Assembly (NCBI RefSeq): GCF_963576675.1
Contig: NC_088914.1
Location: forward strand, 21,183,001 to 21,247,000
Reading direction: 5' to 3'
DNA from: Euphorbia lathyris
Lineage: Eukaryota; Streptophyta; Magnoliopsida; Malpighiales; Euphorbiaceae
Length of the DNA stretch: 64,000 nucleotides
The translations under genes were made by a program, and so were the position numbers. Of the stretch, positions 10,301 through 20,719 are shown in pieces; position 1 is the first letter of the stretch, and every line of letters begins with the position of its first letter. The notes under the pieces are model-generated. The model was not told where the DNA came from, ran no database searches, and worked only from the letters and a program-made list of their open reading frames with translations.

Positions 10301-11454
10301 ACTATAGATGCATTTTTTTCAGAAAAAATGACTTCTAGTTGATTGATTGACGTATTAGTTTAATTAATTATTTACCGAATGTAATTTTATTAATTTATAA
10401 ATTAATTAATTATATCTCGCAAACTAATTAATCTATCTAATACTCAATTCTTAAATCCATTAATTAATTACATTTGATACAAGGTATCATTTAATCAATT
10501 ACTAATTAATTACCTTGACATTTTACTATCAACTAATTAATTAATTTCATCTCTACAATGTACTGTTCTATAAGTTCCAACTCAGATGTTCGATGTGCAC
10601 GATCCTATGAGTTTGTTCAGTAGGCTCATGGCCCGCAGACACTAAGTGAGTTCTAGCAAATCATTATTGCCCCTAACTAAGACAGAGTATCGGCAATCTA
10701 AAGATGCAGAGACCCTGTAGTTATCTCTTAACTTCTTTTATCGTTTGTTATCGATATTATATACTAGAGGAATGGTGGCTGTCATCCTCTCTGTAGTTTA
10801 TGATATTTTTTTTTTATCTTAAGTAGATTGATGAATCAGATAAGTAAGCTACTTATCAGAGTATGACCATACACTTCCCAATCTCACTTATCAAGTGGCA
10901 TGTGATATCGCCTCACTATTATATGAGTGGTAATTCTATCACTTCACTATCAATGCCAATGTGTTCACATGTTCATCCAATCATACCCGTATGTGGCATC
11001 CTGTTATAGACATGTTAGGCATATGCCAAAGTGAACCAGATTTCAAATTGATATTATAATGAAATCTGGTTTGAAGACAATTAAAGATCTACTTAAGAAA
11101 ACTTATGACGTAACCACCATGTAGTTTTCTCGGGCGAATCGATCCAGCCACGTCTATGCAACATGTACCTATATTAATAAAGTCAATTTAGAAGTTTTCC
11201 AATCATTTTTCTACTGGAGTTGATTACGTGTTATCTAATCACATGTCTCGATGCCATGTAGCATAATAAAAAAAATTAACCACAAACTAACCCAACTAAA
11301 TAAGGATTGTCAATTAAAATTTTAACTACAAATTAAGCCAATTGTCAATTAAAATGTGTATTTTTTTTAATATGTCAGGTGGTGCTGATGTGACATTGAG
11401 ATACCACGTTAATAATATCGGCGAAAAGATAACTCAAAAACGTTCAAAGTGACT
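10300..11454. other. AT-rich region without recognisable gene
   Basis: 10330-10560 is made of ATTAATTA-type low-complexity runs. 10560-11250 is more complex and might be part of an unrecognised LTR or leader, but no reading frame, primer site or terminal repeat could be supported. Confidence 0.4.
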
Positions 11455-11464
11455 TTATTGAGAT

Positions 11465-11590
11465 AAAAGTAAGGGAAATGTACAAAAAATGCATGTGGTT
11501 TATCCAATTTGCAAATAGAGGACTGTGGTTTAAAAGTTTACAAATAAAGGTATGTGGTATGTTTTATTTACAAAACAAAGTATTACAATT
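11465..11590. repeat. Imperfect ~30-bp tandem units ending in TTTACAAA/TTTGCAAA
   Basis: Three to four units share the pattern (A/T)A..GNNTGTGGTTT...TT(T)(A/G)CAAA, ending near 11508, 11540 and 11573. This looks like the sub-terminal repeat of a DNA transposon, but no inverted partner was found between here and 12760. Confidence 0.4.
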
Positions 11591-12290
11591 ACACGGTTAA
11601 GTTCTGAATGCTTTCAATAAGATAACAAGCCAAGTAGAAGGTATATCGTAAACCTATCTCAGCATCACTCACAACAACATCATACATGCAACCAATCAGT
11701 TCAAACCAATCAGTTCAAACCAAAATAACAATATATATACTCAATGAGTTAAAAAAAACCTTCCCATATGTTAAAGGCATGAACTGATTGACAATCTCTT
11801 CAGTCAGCCTTCCCATGCACTTAAGCATTCTTACTATCCCTGCAAATATTATGTTCAAATAAAAAGGAATCAGATGAGTTCATAACATTTTCAGCATCAC
11901 GCAGTATATTGCCCTAGGTTACAAAAGATAAAAACCCAAGTATTTCATTAGTGAATCTAACAATGAATACAATACAATCAGTGTATCTAAGCGAGAGATT
12001 TAACCTTTTCAATGATAGGTCAGAAAGCTAATAGATCCTTATTCCAGCTGCTGAAATCCACATATACAAGAGTAAATCGGATGAGAAAAAGATAGAGTAA
12101 GGAACAATAAAACTCTAATACATTCAGGAACGAAGAAAATATGGCTGACCATTACCGTGTTTCGATCTCAGTCCGAGTGATTTGCATGTAGAAAACAACT
12201 GGAGATAGAGAGGGATGAGAAAGATGAAGCCTTAGCCAAAGAGGGCGAAACCTAAAATGGGATTTGGGATGAGAGAGAGGTTTATATATG
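11589..12290 (-). pseudogene. Spliced-looking gene fragment, unidentified
   Basis: Read on the minus strand, a TATATATAAA stretch at about 12280 is followed by a CT-rich leader, then an ATG (about 12186) with a short frame ending at a GTAATG donor. Further on there is a well-formed exon at 11839-11760 (acceptor ATTTGCAG, donor AAG/GTTTTT). It encodes a stretch containing RMLKCMGRLTEEIVNQF. A possible last exon at 11657-11589 is open to a TAA stop and contains RYTFYLACYLIESIQN. I do not recognise the protein. The second putative exon has stops in all frames, so this is a degraded or captured gene fragment at best. The sub-terminal repeats at 11465-11590 lie next to its 3' end. Confidence 0.3.
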
Positions 12291-12724
12291 AGCTATGAAA
12301 TTTTAGTCAAACGTATTGAGCGCCTAAATTTGGTATATGTTTTAGTTGGCCGCGTAAGTGAAATTTCATTTGCCGTTTTTTTGTTTTCCGTATATAATGA
12401 CAATCATTTATCACAAATATCATCTGATGAGTAAGTAAATTTAAACTAAAACGCGTATTTTCTTTACATGATAGAATTGTGGCATCAGAAGGCCACATGT
12501 GAATTGAGCTGGTTTACATTTACGCTTTCAGATGACATACTTTTAATATACTGTCACGAAAAACAATCAGACGACACAAAAATAAATGTATGTCATGTAT
12601 CTTGTATCATGTGAAAGGAAAAATGGTATAATGATAATAATTAACCTCTCAGACTGGTGTAATTGTTGATGGTAAACGGAAAAATCATATTTGAATATTA
12701 TTGCATGTTTCAAGAGATTTAGTG
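12291..12724. other. AT-rich region, nothing recognised
   Basis: A 63-codon minus-strand frame at 12307-12498 has no recognisable motif and no supporting context. The rest shows no structure that I can name. Confidence 0.4.
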
Positions 12725-12870
12725 GAGAATATTAGGACAACTTTAGTGGTATGATTGAGGGACCATTCTGAAACTTTACCAATTGAAAAAAAATATTCTC
12801 CAACTCCTCTAATGGTTGGCTCCTCTATTGTTCAAAAGAGAACACTCTCCATAAATGGAGAGTGTTTTTA
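12725..12870. repeat. MITE-like segment with perfect hairpin
   Basis: AACACTCTCC-ATAAAT-GGAGAGTGTT (about 12840-12866) is a 10-bp perfect inverted repeat with a 6-nt loop. Upstream, GGAGAATATT near 12724 and AATATTCTCC near 12791 are inverted to one another. This may be a small non-autonomous DNA transposon, but its boundaries are not clear. Confidence 0.35.
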
Positions 12871-13200
12871 TCTGATAAAAAATAAAATATACAGTAATTT
12901 TTTTATAATCAAAACAACACTATCCAATATCTTTAGTGACTACTTTTTATATTTTGTGTCGGTATACAAAAACAATTGATAATAAAATAAGATTTATTTT
13001 TTTATAAGAAAACAATTTTAATTAAAAAATAATATTTTATTTGAAGATGTGATGGTAGATGCTATGAAAAGATTTAATGCAACCTATTTTTATTTTGATT
13101 TTCTTAGGTCCCACAATGGTTAAGTTGGGTTTTATGCCAAATATATGTTATAATGGAATGAAAAAAAATAGTTAGTATTGAGTAAGTGTTTAAAGAAGCA
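12871..13200. other. AT-rich spacer
   Basis: No gene or repeat can be supported here. Confidence 0.4.
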
Positions 13201-13201
13201 A

Positions 13202-13302
13202 TTTTTTTATGTGGTGAGAGTTTACCTATGACTAGAAAGGTTATGGGTTCGAATCACATCCAGGTCTGGTGAGGATTTTTCGTGGATTTGTCATTTTTAA
13301 CA
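13202..13302 (+). mobile_element. Possible tRNA-derived SINE head
   Basis: TGGTGAGAG (box A-like, about 13214) and GGGTTCGAATC (box B, about 13247) lie roughly 33 bp apart, as in RNA polymerase III promoters of plant tRNA-derived SINEs. Flanking bases do not fold into a full tRNA, so it is not a tRNA gene. The 3' end and target duplication are not resolved. Confidence 0.35.
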
Positions 13303-13415
13303 GATGAGGGGAAAGCGCTTGAATTCATTTTATACTAGTCGAAAACCCGTGGATGAGGGGAAAGCGCTTGAATTCATTTTATACTAGTCGAAAACCTGTG
13401 CGATGCAAGGGATAC
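13303..13415 (-). mobile_element. Duplicated Helitron-like 3' terminus
   Basis: A 49-bp unit is present twice in tandem (13303-13351 and 13352-13400), differing at one base in the CCCGTG/CCTGTG end. Read on the minus strand, the second copy gives a GC-rich imperfect hairpin (CCTTGCATCGCACAGG), then TTTTCGA and CTAGT. A hairpin just upstream of a CTAG-type end is the hallmark of Helitron 3' termini. The body would extend to higher coordinates; no 5' TC end or Rep/helicase was found. Confidence 0.45.
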
Positions 13416-13458
13416 AAAATTTTTATATAATTTAGATAAATAAATAAATTGACATATA

Positions 13459-13628
13459 TTTTTTGATAGAAATTAGGACGAGATAGAACTAGAGCGGGGT
13501 GAGCACACATGGCCCAAGAACTGTCAAACCTGAAATATATTAAAAAAAGGAAAAAATGAACGTTTGAACAAGAGGAGAGGAAGAAGAACAAACAAAAAGA
13601 AGAGGGAAGGAGAAAATTTTAGAGAAAA
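13459..13628 (-). other. LINE A 3' UTR
   Basis: The pyrimidine-rich 3' UTR ends with TTTCTATCAAAAAA on the minus strand. It is homologous to the 3' UTR of LINE B (20548-20716), sharing TTTGACAGTTCTTGGGCCAT and CTCACCCCGCT. Confidence 0.75.
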
Positions 13629-14942
13629 TTAAGAGAAACGCAAATGAGAAATATTACAAATGTCATTATTGATAAACATGTGGCAAAAATCAGGAGCGGA
13701 AGGCCACCAATTGATCATTGAAGAAGAAACTCCAAATTTTGCCAAAGCATCAGCAACTTTATTTCCTTCCCTAAAGATGTGAGAAAAGAGAATGTTCATC
13801 CTAGAGCAAATACTGAGACAGTGCAACCATTCTTGTCGAATACTCCAAGGCACATCCATGGAACGATGTCTAAGCAAATTAACAACGTATATTGAGTCTG
13901 ACTCAACCCAAAGCTGATGCCAATTTTTCTCCCAAGCGAGCTCAATTGCGAAAATAGCGGCTCTCAATTCAGCCATATAAGGAAAAGAAGGAGGGATAGA
14001 AAAAGCAAAACAACCTTTGGAAAAATCTCGATAGTTGCGAAAAATACCACCCGCTCCAGCCTCGCCAGGAGTGCCAAAAGCAGAGCCATCCACATCGACT
14101 TTAACCCAGCCCGGAGGAGGTTTAAGTCAGTGGATCGGAATAATGTTGGGAGCAAGAGGCGGCCTAGGAGAAGTTAGAAGATTGGATAAGATAACAGCAT
14201 CTCTTCGCGAAGAGCAAAAACCTTTAGAAAAGGCAAAGGACTCGCGAATCATTCGAAATAGTTTGATCTTCGAGTGCTGAAAAGAAGGAGAAACATCCTT
14301 AAAGATTGCTTCATTCCGACAATGCCAGATTAACCAGATGCAAGTGACAACGGCAACACGCCAGATTGTCGACACCTGGGAGCCAAAATGAATGCTACGG
14401 AGATTTCTGAAGAAGTGGATGAATTGGGAATGTCGAGGTAAAGAACAGGCAAAATGAATCTCAAGGGCCCTCCAAAGAGAATCTGCAAAAGAACAGCTAA
14501 TGAATAAATGATTAATGGACTCAGCATCCCTGCCACAAAGAACACAACAAGAGGCAATGGAGAATCCAAGACGCTGCAAAAGATCATGAGTCGGAACCCG
14601 TCCATGCAAAACTCTCAAGAAAGTAAAGCAGCAAGAAGGGGGAATGTGAGCATTCCAAACTAATTTATACCAGTCCACCGAAGAGGAACTAGAACTGATA
14701 ACTGAATAGTATTCTTTGGCAGAGAAAATACCCTTTAAAGAGGGCTGCCAAGCGCAGAAATCAATAACATCTCTACCCCTGTGAATAGCTCGAATACTGA
14801 CTTGAACATCCGAATGAAGATTTCCTATTTCAAACCACTCTGAATTAATCAAAAAGTCATCAACAGAATTAAAGCGCGAACGCTTTTCTTGATGATCGAG
14901 ACCCAATCTGTCTGCTACCAAAGGAATTATCCACCTATCAGT
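13629..14942 (-). pseudogene. LINE A ORF2 C-terminus: zinc-binding region and RNase H
   Basis: The segment 14921-14127 carries the zinc-binding zf-RVT region (FTFLRVLHGRVPTHDLL, then CCVLCGRDAESINHLFISC). The segment after 14127 encodes an archaeal-like RNase H domain known from some plant L1s: VDGSAFG (first Asp), MAELRAAIFAIE (Glu), WVESDSIYVV (Asp) and GNKVADALAKFG. Two in-frame stops interrupt the chain, one at 14943 and one at 14127-14129. The second is a TGA where LINE B still has a Trp codon. RNase H would clear template RNA during target-primed reverse transcription. Confidence 0.82.
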
Positions 14943-17059
14943 CTAGAAGTTGAGCTTTGAAGACTGGCCAATCCACCAAAAGGTCTGTTCCCAAATGGAT
15001 GAATAAACAAACTTACAAGAAGACCAAATCGAAGAAGGAGCAATGGTAGCTTTAGGCAAACTAGAGACAGCCGGAAATCTAGATTTCATCAGAGAAATAG
15101 CAAGACTGGTTCCTTGAATTAAATCCCAACACATCTTACCCAAGAGAGCCTGGTTAAAGATCCTAAAGTCCTTAATGCCCAATCCTCCACCCTCCAAACC
15201 TTTGCAACAAGTTTGCCAGGGAACCGTGATTAGCTTCCTCTGATCAATACAACCCGTCCAAAGGAAGTTCCTAACACTTCTATTGAGCTTTTTCAACAAT
15301 CCCACTGGCCACTTATAGATCAAGAATGAGTGAACCAGAGAAACAATAATAGAAGACTTAATTAGAGTTAAACGCCCTGCAAAGGAGAGAGAGCTTCCTT
15401 TCCACTTGCTAAATTGAGAGAGAAATTTGTCTGCAAGGCTGCTGAGATGACGAGCCCTAGGAGATCCAATAAATAGAGGGACTCCTAAGTAACTGAAAGG
15501 GAGGGACTCCAAACGGATGCCAAGACAGTGAGCCAGACGAACCCTCCTCTGAGGACTCACCTGAGAACCAAAAAAGACAGCAGATTTATCCCAACTAACC
15601 TGCTGACCGGAGATCTGTCCATAGAGTAGGAAGAAATCTTTGAGTGCATACAAGTTGGTCAAGGAAGCCACTCCAAAAATGAGCATGTCATCAGCAAATA
15701 GAAGATGAGAGGGAAAAGAGTTTCCACCAGAATAATACATAGGAGAATAACTACCCTCCCGCATCATTTTAGCAAGCCAACGAGAGAAAAAATCCTCAGC
15801 AATGTCAAACAGAAGAGGAGAGAGGGGATCCCCTTGTCTAACCCCTTTAGAACAAGAAAAGTAACCCTTTGGAGAACCATTAATCATCACAGAAATACGA
15901 GTAGATGCCAGAATGTTAAGGATCCAATCCCTGAAAGTGAGAGAAAAACCAAAGGAATCCAGCACAGCCAAGAGGAAGTTCCAATCTAAAGTATCAAAAG
16001 CCTTACGAATATCAATTTTTAAAGCCATGTGACCACCAAAACGTTTTCTGTCAAGCATATTAACTCCCTCGGAAGCTAAGGCAATGCATTGATGATGCTT
16101 CTACCTTTAAGAAAACCATATTGGTTGGGAGAAAAAATTCTTGCAGCAATAACTGCAAGACGATCAGCAAGAATTTTTGAAATGATTTTGAAACCAAAGT
16201 TACTCATTACAATTGGACGAAAGTTTTCGATTCTGTCAGCTTCAGCAACCTTAGGAATTAGAGCCATAATACTAGAATTTAAACCAAGTAGGATGCAACC
16301 ATGATCAAAGAAAGCCTGAACCATATTGCAAACATCCTGTCCAATAATATCCCAAAAGGAACAGTAAAAAGTTCCCCCAAAACCATCAGGACCAGGGGCA
16401 CTATCAGGATCCATGGAAAAGACCGTGTCTTTAATAGTTTCAAAGGAGGGTTTAGAAACTAAATCTTCATTTTCCAAAGAAGTGACTAACTTGGGAATTA
16501 CCTCATTAATAGGAAAAAGATCAATATGCTCCCTAGAACTACGAAAGAGATTAGAGAAATACTCAATAACATGATCAGATAATCTTGCCGTGTCAGAAGT
16601 AGGACCCTCATCCCCGATCCTTAAATGATTAATACCGGCCCAAGTCTTTCTAACTCTAGCAGACTTTTGGAAAAAACTAGTGTTCCTATCCCCCTCTTTA
16701 AGCCATTTAACACGGTTTTGCTCTCTGTACATCATCTCATGCCGAAGAAGTTGTAAATCAAGGTTGGAGCAGGCGGCAGAAACAGCACTACTCAACTCTA
16801 GAGTATCACCTTGCTCAGAAATTTGCTTTTGAATATCTGCAAGATGAGCTTCAGCCAGAAGGATATTAGAATCAATTTTGCCAAACACGTTTTTATTCCA
16901 GTCCCTGAGGATAGGCCTAAGAGTGCAAAGTTTATGACATAATAGTTGAGCAGGAGAAAGAGAGATGTGGGAAGCAGACCAGTGATTAGCAATTACCCCC
17001 TTTAAAGAATCATTAGTGATCCACATTGCATGAAATCTGAACCTAGCTATCCTCCCCAA
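14943..17059 (-). pseudogene. LINE A ORF2 central part: linker and reverse transcriptase
   Basis: The minus strand encodes the L1 linker (WLKEGDRNTSFFQKSA) and RT motifs: APGPDGFGGTFY, ALIPKVAEADRIENFRPI, ILADRLA, NQYGFLKGRSI, MALKIDIRKAFDTLDW, GVRQGDPLSPLLF and the catalytic LLFADDMLIFG. It then runs through the thumb region (SYLGVPLF and QALLGKMCWDL). A frame change at about 16060-16076 splits the RT between GRSI and the first catalytic Asp block. Another change near 17050 separates it from the endonuclease. RT would copy element RNA at a nicked target site. It is inactive as written. Confidence 0.88.
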
Positions 17060-17744
17060 TTCTGCAATGAAGGAGCATCGGGCAATGATCAGAACAATAC
17101 CTTGCCAGAGCCGTGCAAGAGATAGAGTCCCAAGAATCTAAAAAGCCCAAAGACACTAAAGCTCTATCAAGACGACATTCAACATGAGCCATCCTATGTC
17201 GACCATTGGACCAAGTAAACCTCTGACCCAAAGTATCAATATCAATAAGATCGCAATCATTAATAAAATTCCTGAATTCCCTGCAGGATCCAGCAGCAGG
17301 AGGGGAACCAAGCTTCTCATGAGAACCAGTAATAACATTGAAATCCCCAAACACCAACCAATTATTAATTGGAAATGTGCAACTGTAAAGAGAAGACCAT
17401 AACTCCCGTCTTTTCGAAGCCAGGTTACTACCATAGACAAAAAAGAGCAGAAGAGATTTATCACCCAGCTTGTGATGAACAGTAACATGTTGTGCATGAG
17501 AAGAATGAAGAGAAAGAGAAGAATTATCCCTAGTAAGAAGCCAAAGAGTCAGCGAATCCTTATCATTCCAAGCAAAGAGAGAAAGACCCAGAGATCTCCA
17601 AAACCTATCAGCAGTGTCACTAAAACAAACAAGAGGTTCTGCAAGACACAAAAAATCAGGACGATGTTGTAGGCATAGAAGCTTCAGGGCTCGTTGAGTG
17701 CTATCATTACCGATGCCCCTACAATTCCAATATAACACAATCAT
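17043..17744 (-). pseudogene. LINE A ORF2 endonuclease domain (EEP family)
   Basis: The 233-codon frame begins MIVLYWNCRGIGN, the usual start of plant L1 ORF2. It carries EEP endonuclease motifs: WNCRG (Asn), a Glu in LAEP, VYGS, GDFNVI (Asp, Asn), CRLDRALVS and the terminal SDHCPML (Asp-His). All key residues appear present. This domain would nick target DNA. Its ATG overlaps the TGA of ORF1 (ATGA), which suggests termination-reinitiation. The frame is lost at about 17050, before the RT linker. Confidence 0.88.
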
Positions 17745-19119
17745 TGAAACCGCATAGGAGGCTTGCTATGCCGTTTACCACTAACCTCAAGGGGAATGTT
17801 GTTGTCTTTTTGCTTCTTTCTTTTTTGGACTTTAGACCAAGTCTTTTCCTCAGTATCATTAACCACCTGCAAGCTGTCACCGATTCCTGAATGCTCAATG
17901 ATTTGCAAATTAGGAATTTCAGAAACCTTAGTATTGGGGTGAGAGGTTTGCCAACCCAAGACTCCCATCTCTTTATCAAGTTGATAAGATATAAAGCCAA
18001 GAGAAGGAGAGGCGGGGGCCGTGTCGGAATCAGAATCAAGAACTGACTCTCTAATCTTGACAGAACTATGAAGTACCATCTGTAAGTCACAGTTATTAGG
18101 TTTGTCAGATTCTCCATTGGTGGGATCCCCTTTAGAGGATTCACCAGTAACAACTCCTGGCTTTTGTTTCCAAATCCGAGTAACAGACCTACCTCGGGGC
18201 TCAGGAGATCATATCTTCTGCTTCCCATTTCTTTGCTTTGGTTCAACATGCTCTTCAGAACGAAGGTTCCTCCTACAAGCTCCAGCAGAATGACCAACGG
18301 AATGGCAAATGGAGCATACATCCGGAAGTCTTTCATATTCAAGGGAAATCCAGTGCATAGAGGTGTCAGCATCCACCCGAAGCTTGTATTGAATTTCCTT
18401 AGAAAGCTCTACATCAATCAAGATACGAGCATAATGACCCATTTCACCCTCCACAGTATTCTTATCAAAACGAAGGGGCACCCCAATCGCTCTTGCAATA
18501 CTACCATGATCCGCTTATCCCAGAATTCCTAGGGAAGATTGTAGAATCTGACCCAAACTTGAGCAGAAGTGGATTTATGAGAGTCCGGGTTAAATCCCGA
18601 GCTCCAAGGAATGAAGCGCATAATCCCCGGTCTAAGAGCAATGGCACCACGACTCCAAACAGATTGGAGAGTCTTTGCGGACGAAAGAATGATGTGATAA
18701 AAACCTCTACCTAGAGAAATCAATTTCCAATTAGAAGAACAACCCCAAATAGATGAAAGTTTGGCCTTTAAATCCGGCTGCTTCCAAGGAGATTCCCCTT
18801 TAGCAAGAGTGATACGTCCAATAATCGAATGTTTACAAAGATTGAGCCTCTCAATGTAAATATCCTGCCGAATTTTGACTGCTTTAAAGCCACCTTCTTC
18901 GGATATAAGAGATCGATCCACGGGAGGATGAGGAACATCTGGAGAAATAGCCACAGAAATAGCATCACCAACCAGGGTAGCCGCATAGGACCTAGGACCG
19001 GCAGAGGGCTCGGGTCTCGAAGGATTGCAAATCACCGCTTTACTAGATCCAGGCAAGGCATTTTTCAAATAAGATGATATAGAGAAAAGATGGGCAATGG
19101 AGCAATCCATCTCCATCAA
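17741..19119 (-). pseudogene. LINE A ORF1 (DUF4283-type, zinc knuckle)
   Basis: From 19119 the frame encodes a 196-codon N-terminal part ending VWVRFYNLP, typical of the DUF4283 domain of plant L1 ORF1. A TAG stop follows at 18529-18531 and, shortly after, the equivalent of a one-base deletion near 18500-18507. The frame at 18481-18209 then resumes with PLRFDKNTVEGEMGHYARI and the zinc knuckle CSICHSVGHSAGAC (CX2CX4HX4C). The C-terminal part (18079-17741) is basic (KTWSKVQKRKKQK) and ends RFQ-stop, overlapping the ORF2 start by ATGA. ORF1 protein would bind element RNA. Confidence 0.85.
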
Positions 19120-19149
19120 ATCTGCTAGAGCCGATCAATCAACAGAGGC

Positions 19150-19319
19150 ACGAGTCGGACGTTAATTAATTAATTAATGTATAGCAGTTCCACAAGTTAG
19201 ATTACAGAGCCAATAGTTTAGGCAAAATTATTCAATTTTAGTCAATTTTCAAGTTCCCCAAAATTAAAAAGCATGATCTATATAGCTTTCTTTATTAATT
19301 TGTAAAGTTTTATAATTAG
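19150..19319. other. AT-rich junction upstream of LINE A
   Basis: TTAATTAATTAATTAATG and further AT-rich DNA. No gene can be supported. Confidence 0.4.
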
Positions 19320-19690
19320 GGTGTAGGCGGCCAAACAGATCCACGGCGATGGAAACGACGACTCACACAACCAGTGCGACAGATCCACGGCGAAGAGAGG
19401 AAGAGCGGCAGACGGTGGGAGAAGAGCAGCGGACAGAGCAGAGCGGTGCGGCGAACGGACGCGGACGACGCTACACTCAAACGATAGATCCGCGACCGGC
19501 GGCAGGAGATCTGAGCGATGGAGAGAGACGGAGCGGCGATCGGACGCAGACGACGCCACACACAATGGATCCGCGGCAAAGAGAGAGCGCCGGCAGGAGA
19601 TCGGTGCGACGGCGAGAGATGAAGAGAGGCGGAGCGGTGGTGAGGCAAAGCCAAACCCTAGCAAAGCCAAAATCGCCTCTACCTCAGTTA
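19320..19690. repeat. GC-rich island with ~85-bp imperfect tandem repeat
   Basis: This island in AT-rich DNA is open in frames on both strands, as expected for GC-rich repeats. GCGAACGGACGCGGACGACGC (19451) and GCGATCGGACGCAGACGACGC (19536) show an 85-bp period. Shorter echoes of GATCC(A/G)CGGC recur at about 19340, 19385, 19486 and 19566. A telo-box AAACCCTA lies at 19653-19660, so on the minus strand it resembles a plant 5' UTR. It may be a gene 5' fragment or a LINE 5' UTR; I do not recognise a product. Confidence 0.45.
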
Positions 19691-19902
19691 TGCGACCAAT
19701 TGACATATTTACTTTTAAGTAATTTTATATCATACTATGAGAAATTTTTATATTATGTATATTTGAAATTAATATATATATTTTTATTACAATAACACTA
19801 TTAAACCCAAAAAAATATATATATTTTTTATTAATAATTCAAATCAAATTAAATTAATTTTGAAAATAATTGATTAATTTTTTTTATATAATTTTAATTA
19901 AA

Positions 19903-20547
19903 CACTCGAAGATCGCCCTTTTTCGAATGATTCGAGAGTCCTTTGCCTCTTCTAAAGGGTTTTGCTCTTCAAGGAGGGATGCTGATATCTTATCCCATCT
20001 TCTGGCTTCTCCAATGTCGCCTCCGGCTCCCAACATTATTCCGGTCCATTGGCTTAAACCTCCTCCGGGTTGGGTTAAAGTCAATATGGACGGCTCTGCT
20101 TTTGGTACTCCTGGCGAGGCAGGAGCAGGCGGTATCTTTCGTAACTATCGCGGCTTTCCCAAAGGTTGTTTTGCTTTTTCTATCCCTCCTTTTGCTTATA
20201 TGGCTGAATTGAGAGCCGATATTTTCGCAATTGAACTTGCTTGGGAGAAAAATTGGCATCATCCTTGGGTTGAGTCAGACTCTATGTTCGTAGTTAATCT
20301 ACTTCGACTTCGTTCCATGGATGTTCCTTGGAGTATTCGACAAGAGTGGTTGCACTGTCTTAGCATTTGCTCTAGTATGAACATTATTTTTACACACATC
20401 TTTAGGGAAGGGAATCGCGTTGCTGATGCTTTGGCAAAGTTTGGAGTCTCTTTCTCTGTGATCAATTGGTGGCCTTCAGCTCCTGCTTTTTGTCATAGGT
20501 TTATCAATGATGACATTTGCAATATTTTTCATTTGCGTTTTTCTTGA
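19903..20547 (+). pseudogene. LINE B RNase H-containing ORF2 tail
   Basis: An open frame runs from flanking DNA (about 19870) to the TGA at 20545-20547. It contains HWLKPPPGWVKVNMDGSAFG (first catalytic Asp), MAELRADIFAIELAW (Glu), WVESDSMFVVNLL (Asp) and REGNRVADALAKFG. Unlike LINE A it has no stop in this segment: the Trp that is a stop in A (14127) is intact here. As a detached C-terminal domain it has no known function by itself. The first 11 codons or so come from flanking DNA. Confidence 0.8.
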
Positions 20548-20716
20548 TTTTTCCTAAACTTTTCTCCTTCCCCCTTCTTCTTGTTTGTTCTCCTTCCTCT
20601 TTTCTTGTTCAAACTCACATTTTCTTTTTTTAATATATGGCGGGTTTGACAGTTCTTGGGCCATGGGTGCTCACCCCGCTCAAGGTCTGTCTCGTCCCAA
20701 TTTCTATAAAAAAAAA
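19903..20716 (+). mobile_element. LINE B: 5'-truncated L1 copy related to LINE A
   Basis: Homology to LINE A starts abruptly at CACTCGAAG (19903) and runs through the RNase H domain and 3' UTR to an A-run at 20708-20716. It is on the plus strand, opposite to LINE A. 5' truncation is the usual outcome of L1 insertion. AATTTTAAT occurs at 19891 and again about 30 bp past the A-run, but I am not certain that it is the target duplication. Confidence 0.85.
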
Positions 20717-20719
20717 CAA

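Larger units (their letters stand above)
13459..19150 (-). mobile_element. LINE A: near full-length plant L1 retrotransposon with RNase H tail
   Basis: On the minus strand ORF1 (19119-17741) is followed by ORF2 (17744-13629) with endonuclease, RT, C-terminal zinc region and RNase H. A 3' UTR ends in a short A-run at about 13464-13459. The 3' UTR wording (GACAGTTCTTGGGCCAT...) is shared with LINE B at 20655-20716. The 5' boundary is around 19130-19150, where TTAATTAA-type flanking DNA begins. Clear target duplications were not found. Both ORFs are broken: ORF1 has a stop plus a shift, ORF2 has two shifts and two stops. Confidence 0.88.

Noticed and set aside
11090..11450. A host promoter or gene in the more complex DNA near 10560-11450
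   Set aside because: No open frame, splice-supported exon or recognisable element could be traced.
13240..13265. tRNA gene
   Set aside because: Only the box B-like GGTTCGAATC and a weak box A are present. No acceptor or anticodon stems can be drawn.
17156..18532. Frames on both strands overlapping LINE A ORF1 and ORF2
   Set aside because: They lack domain wording, while the minus frames chosen carry endonuclease, DUF4283 and zinc-knuckle motifs.
19349..19795. 148-codon frame in the GC-rich island, and a 142-codon frame opposite
   Set aside because: Both are open because of repeat composition. The plus frame runs into AT-rich DNA and neither has a recognisable domain.
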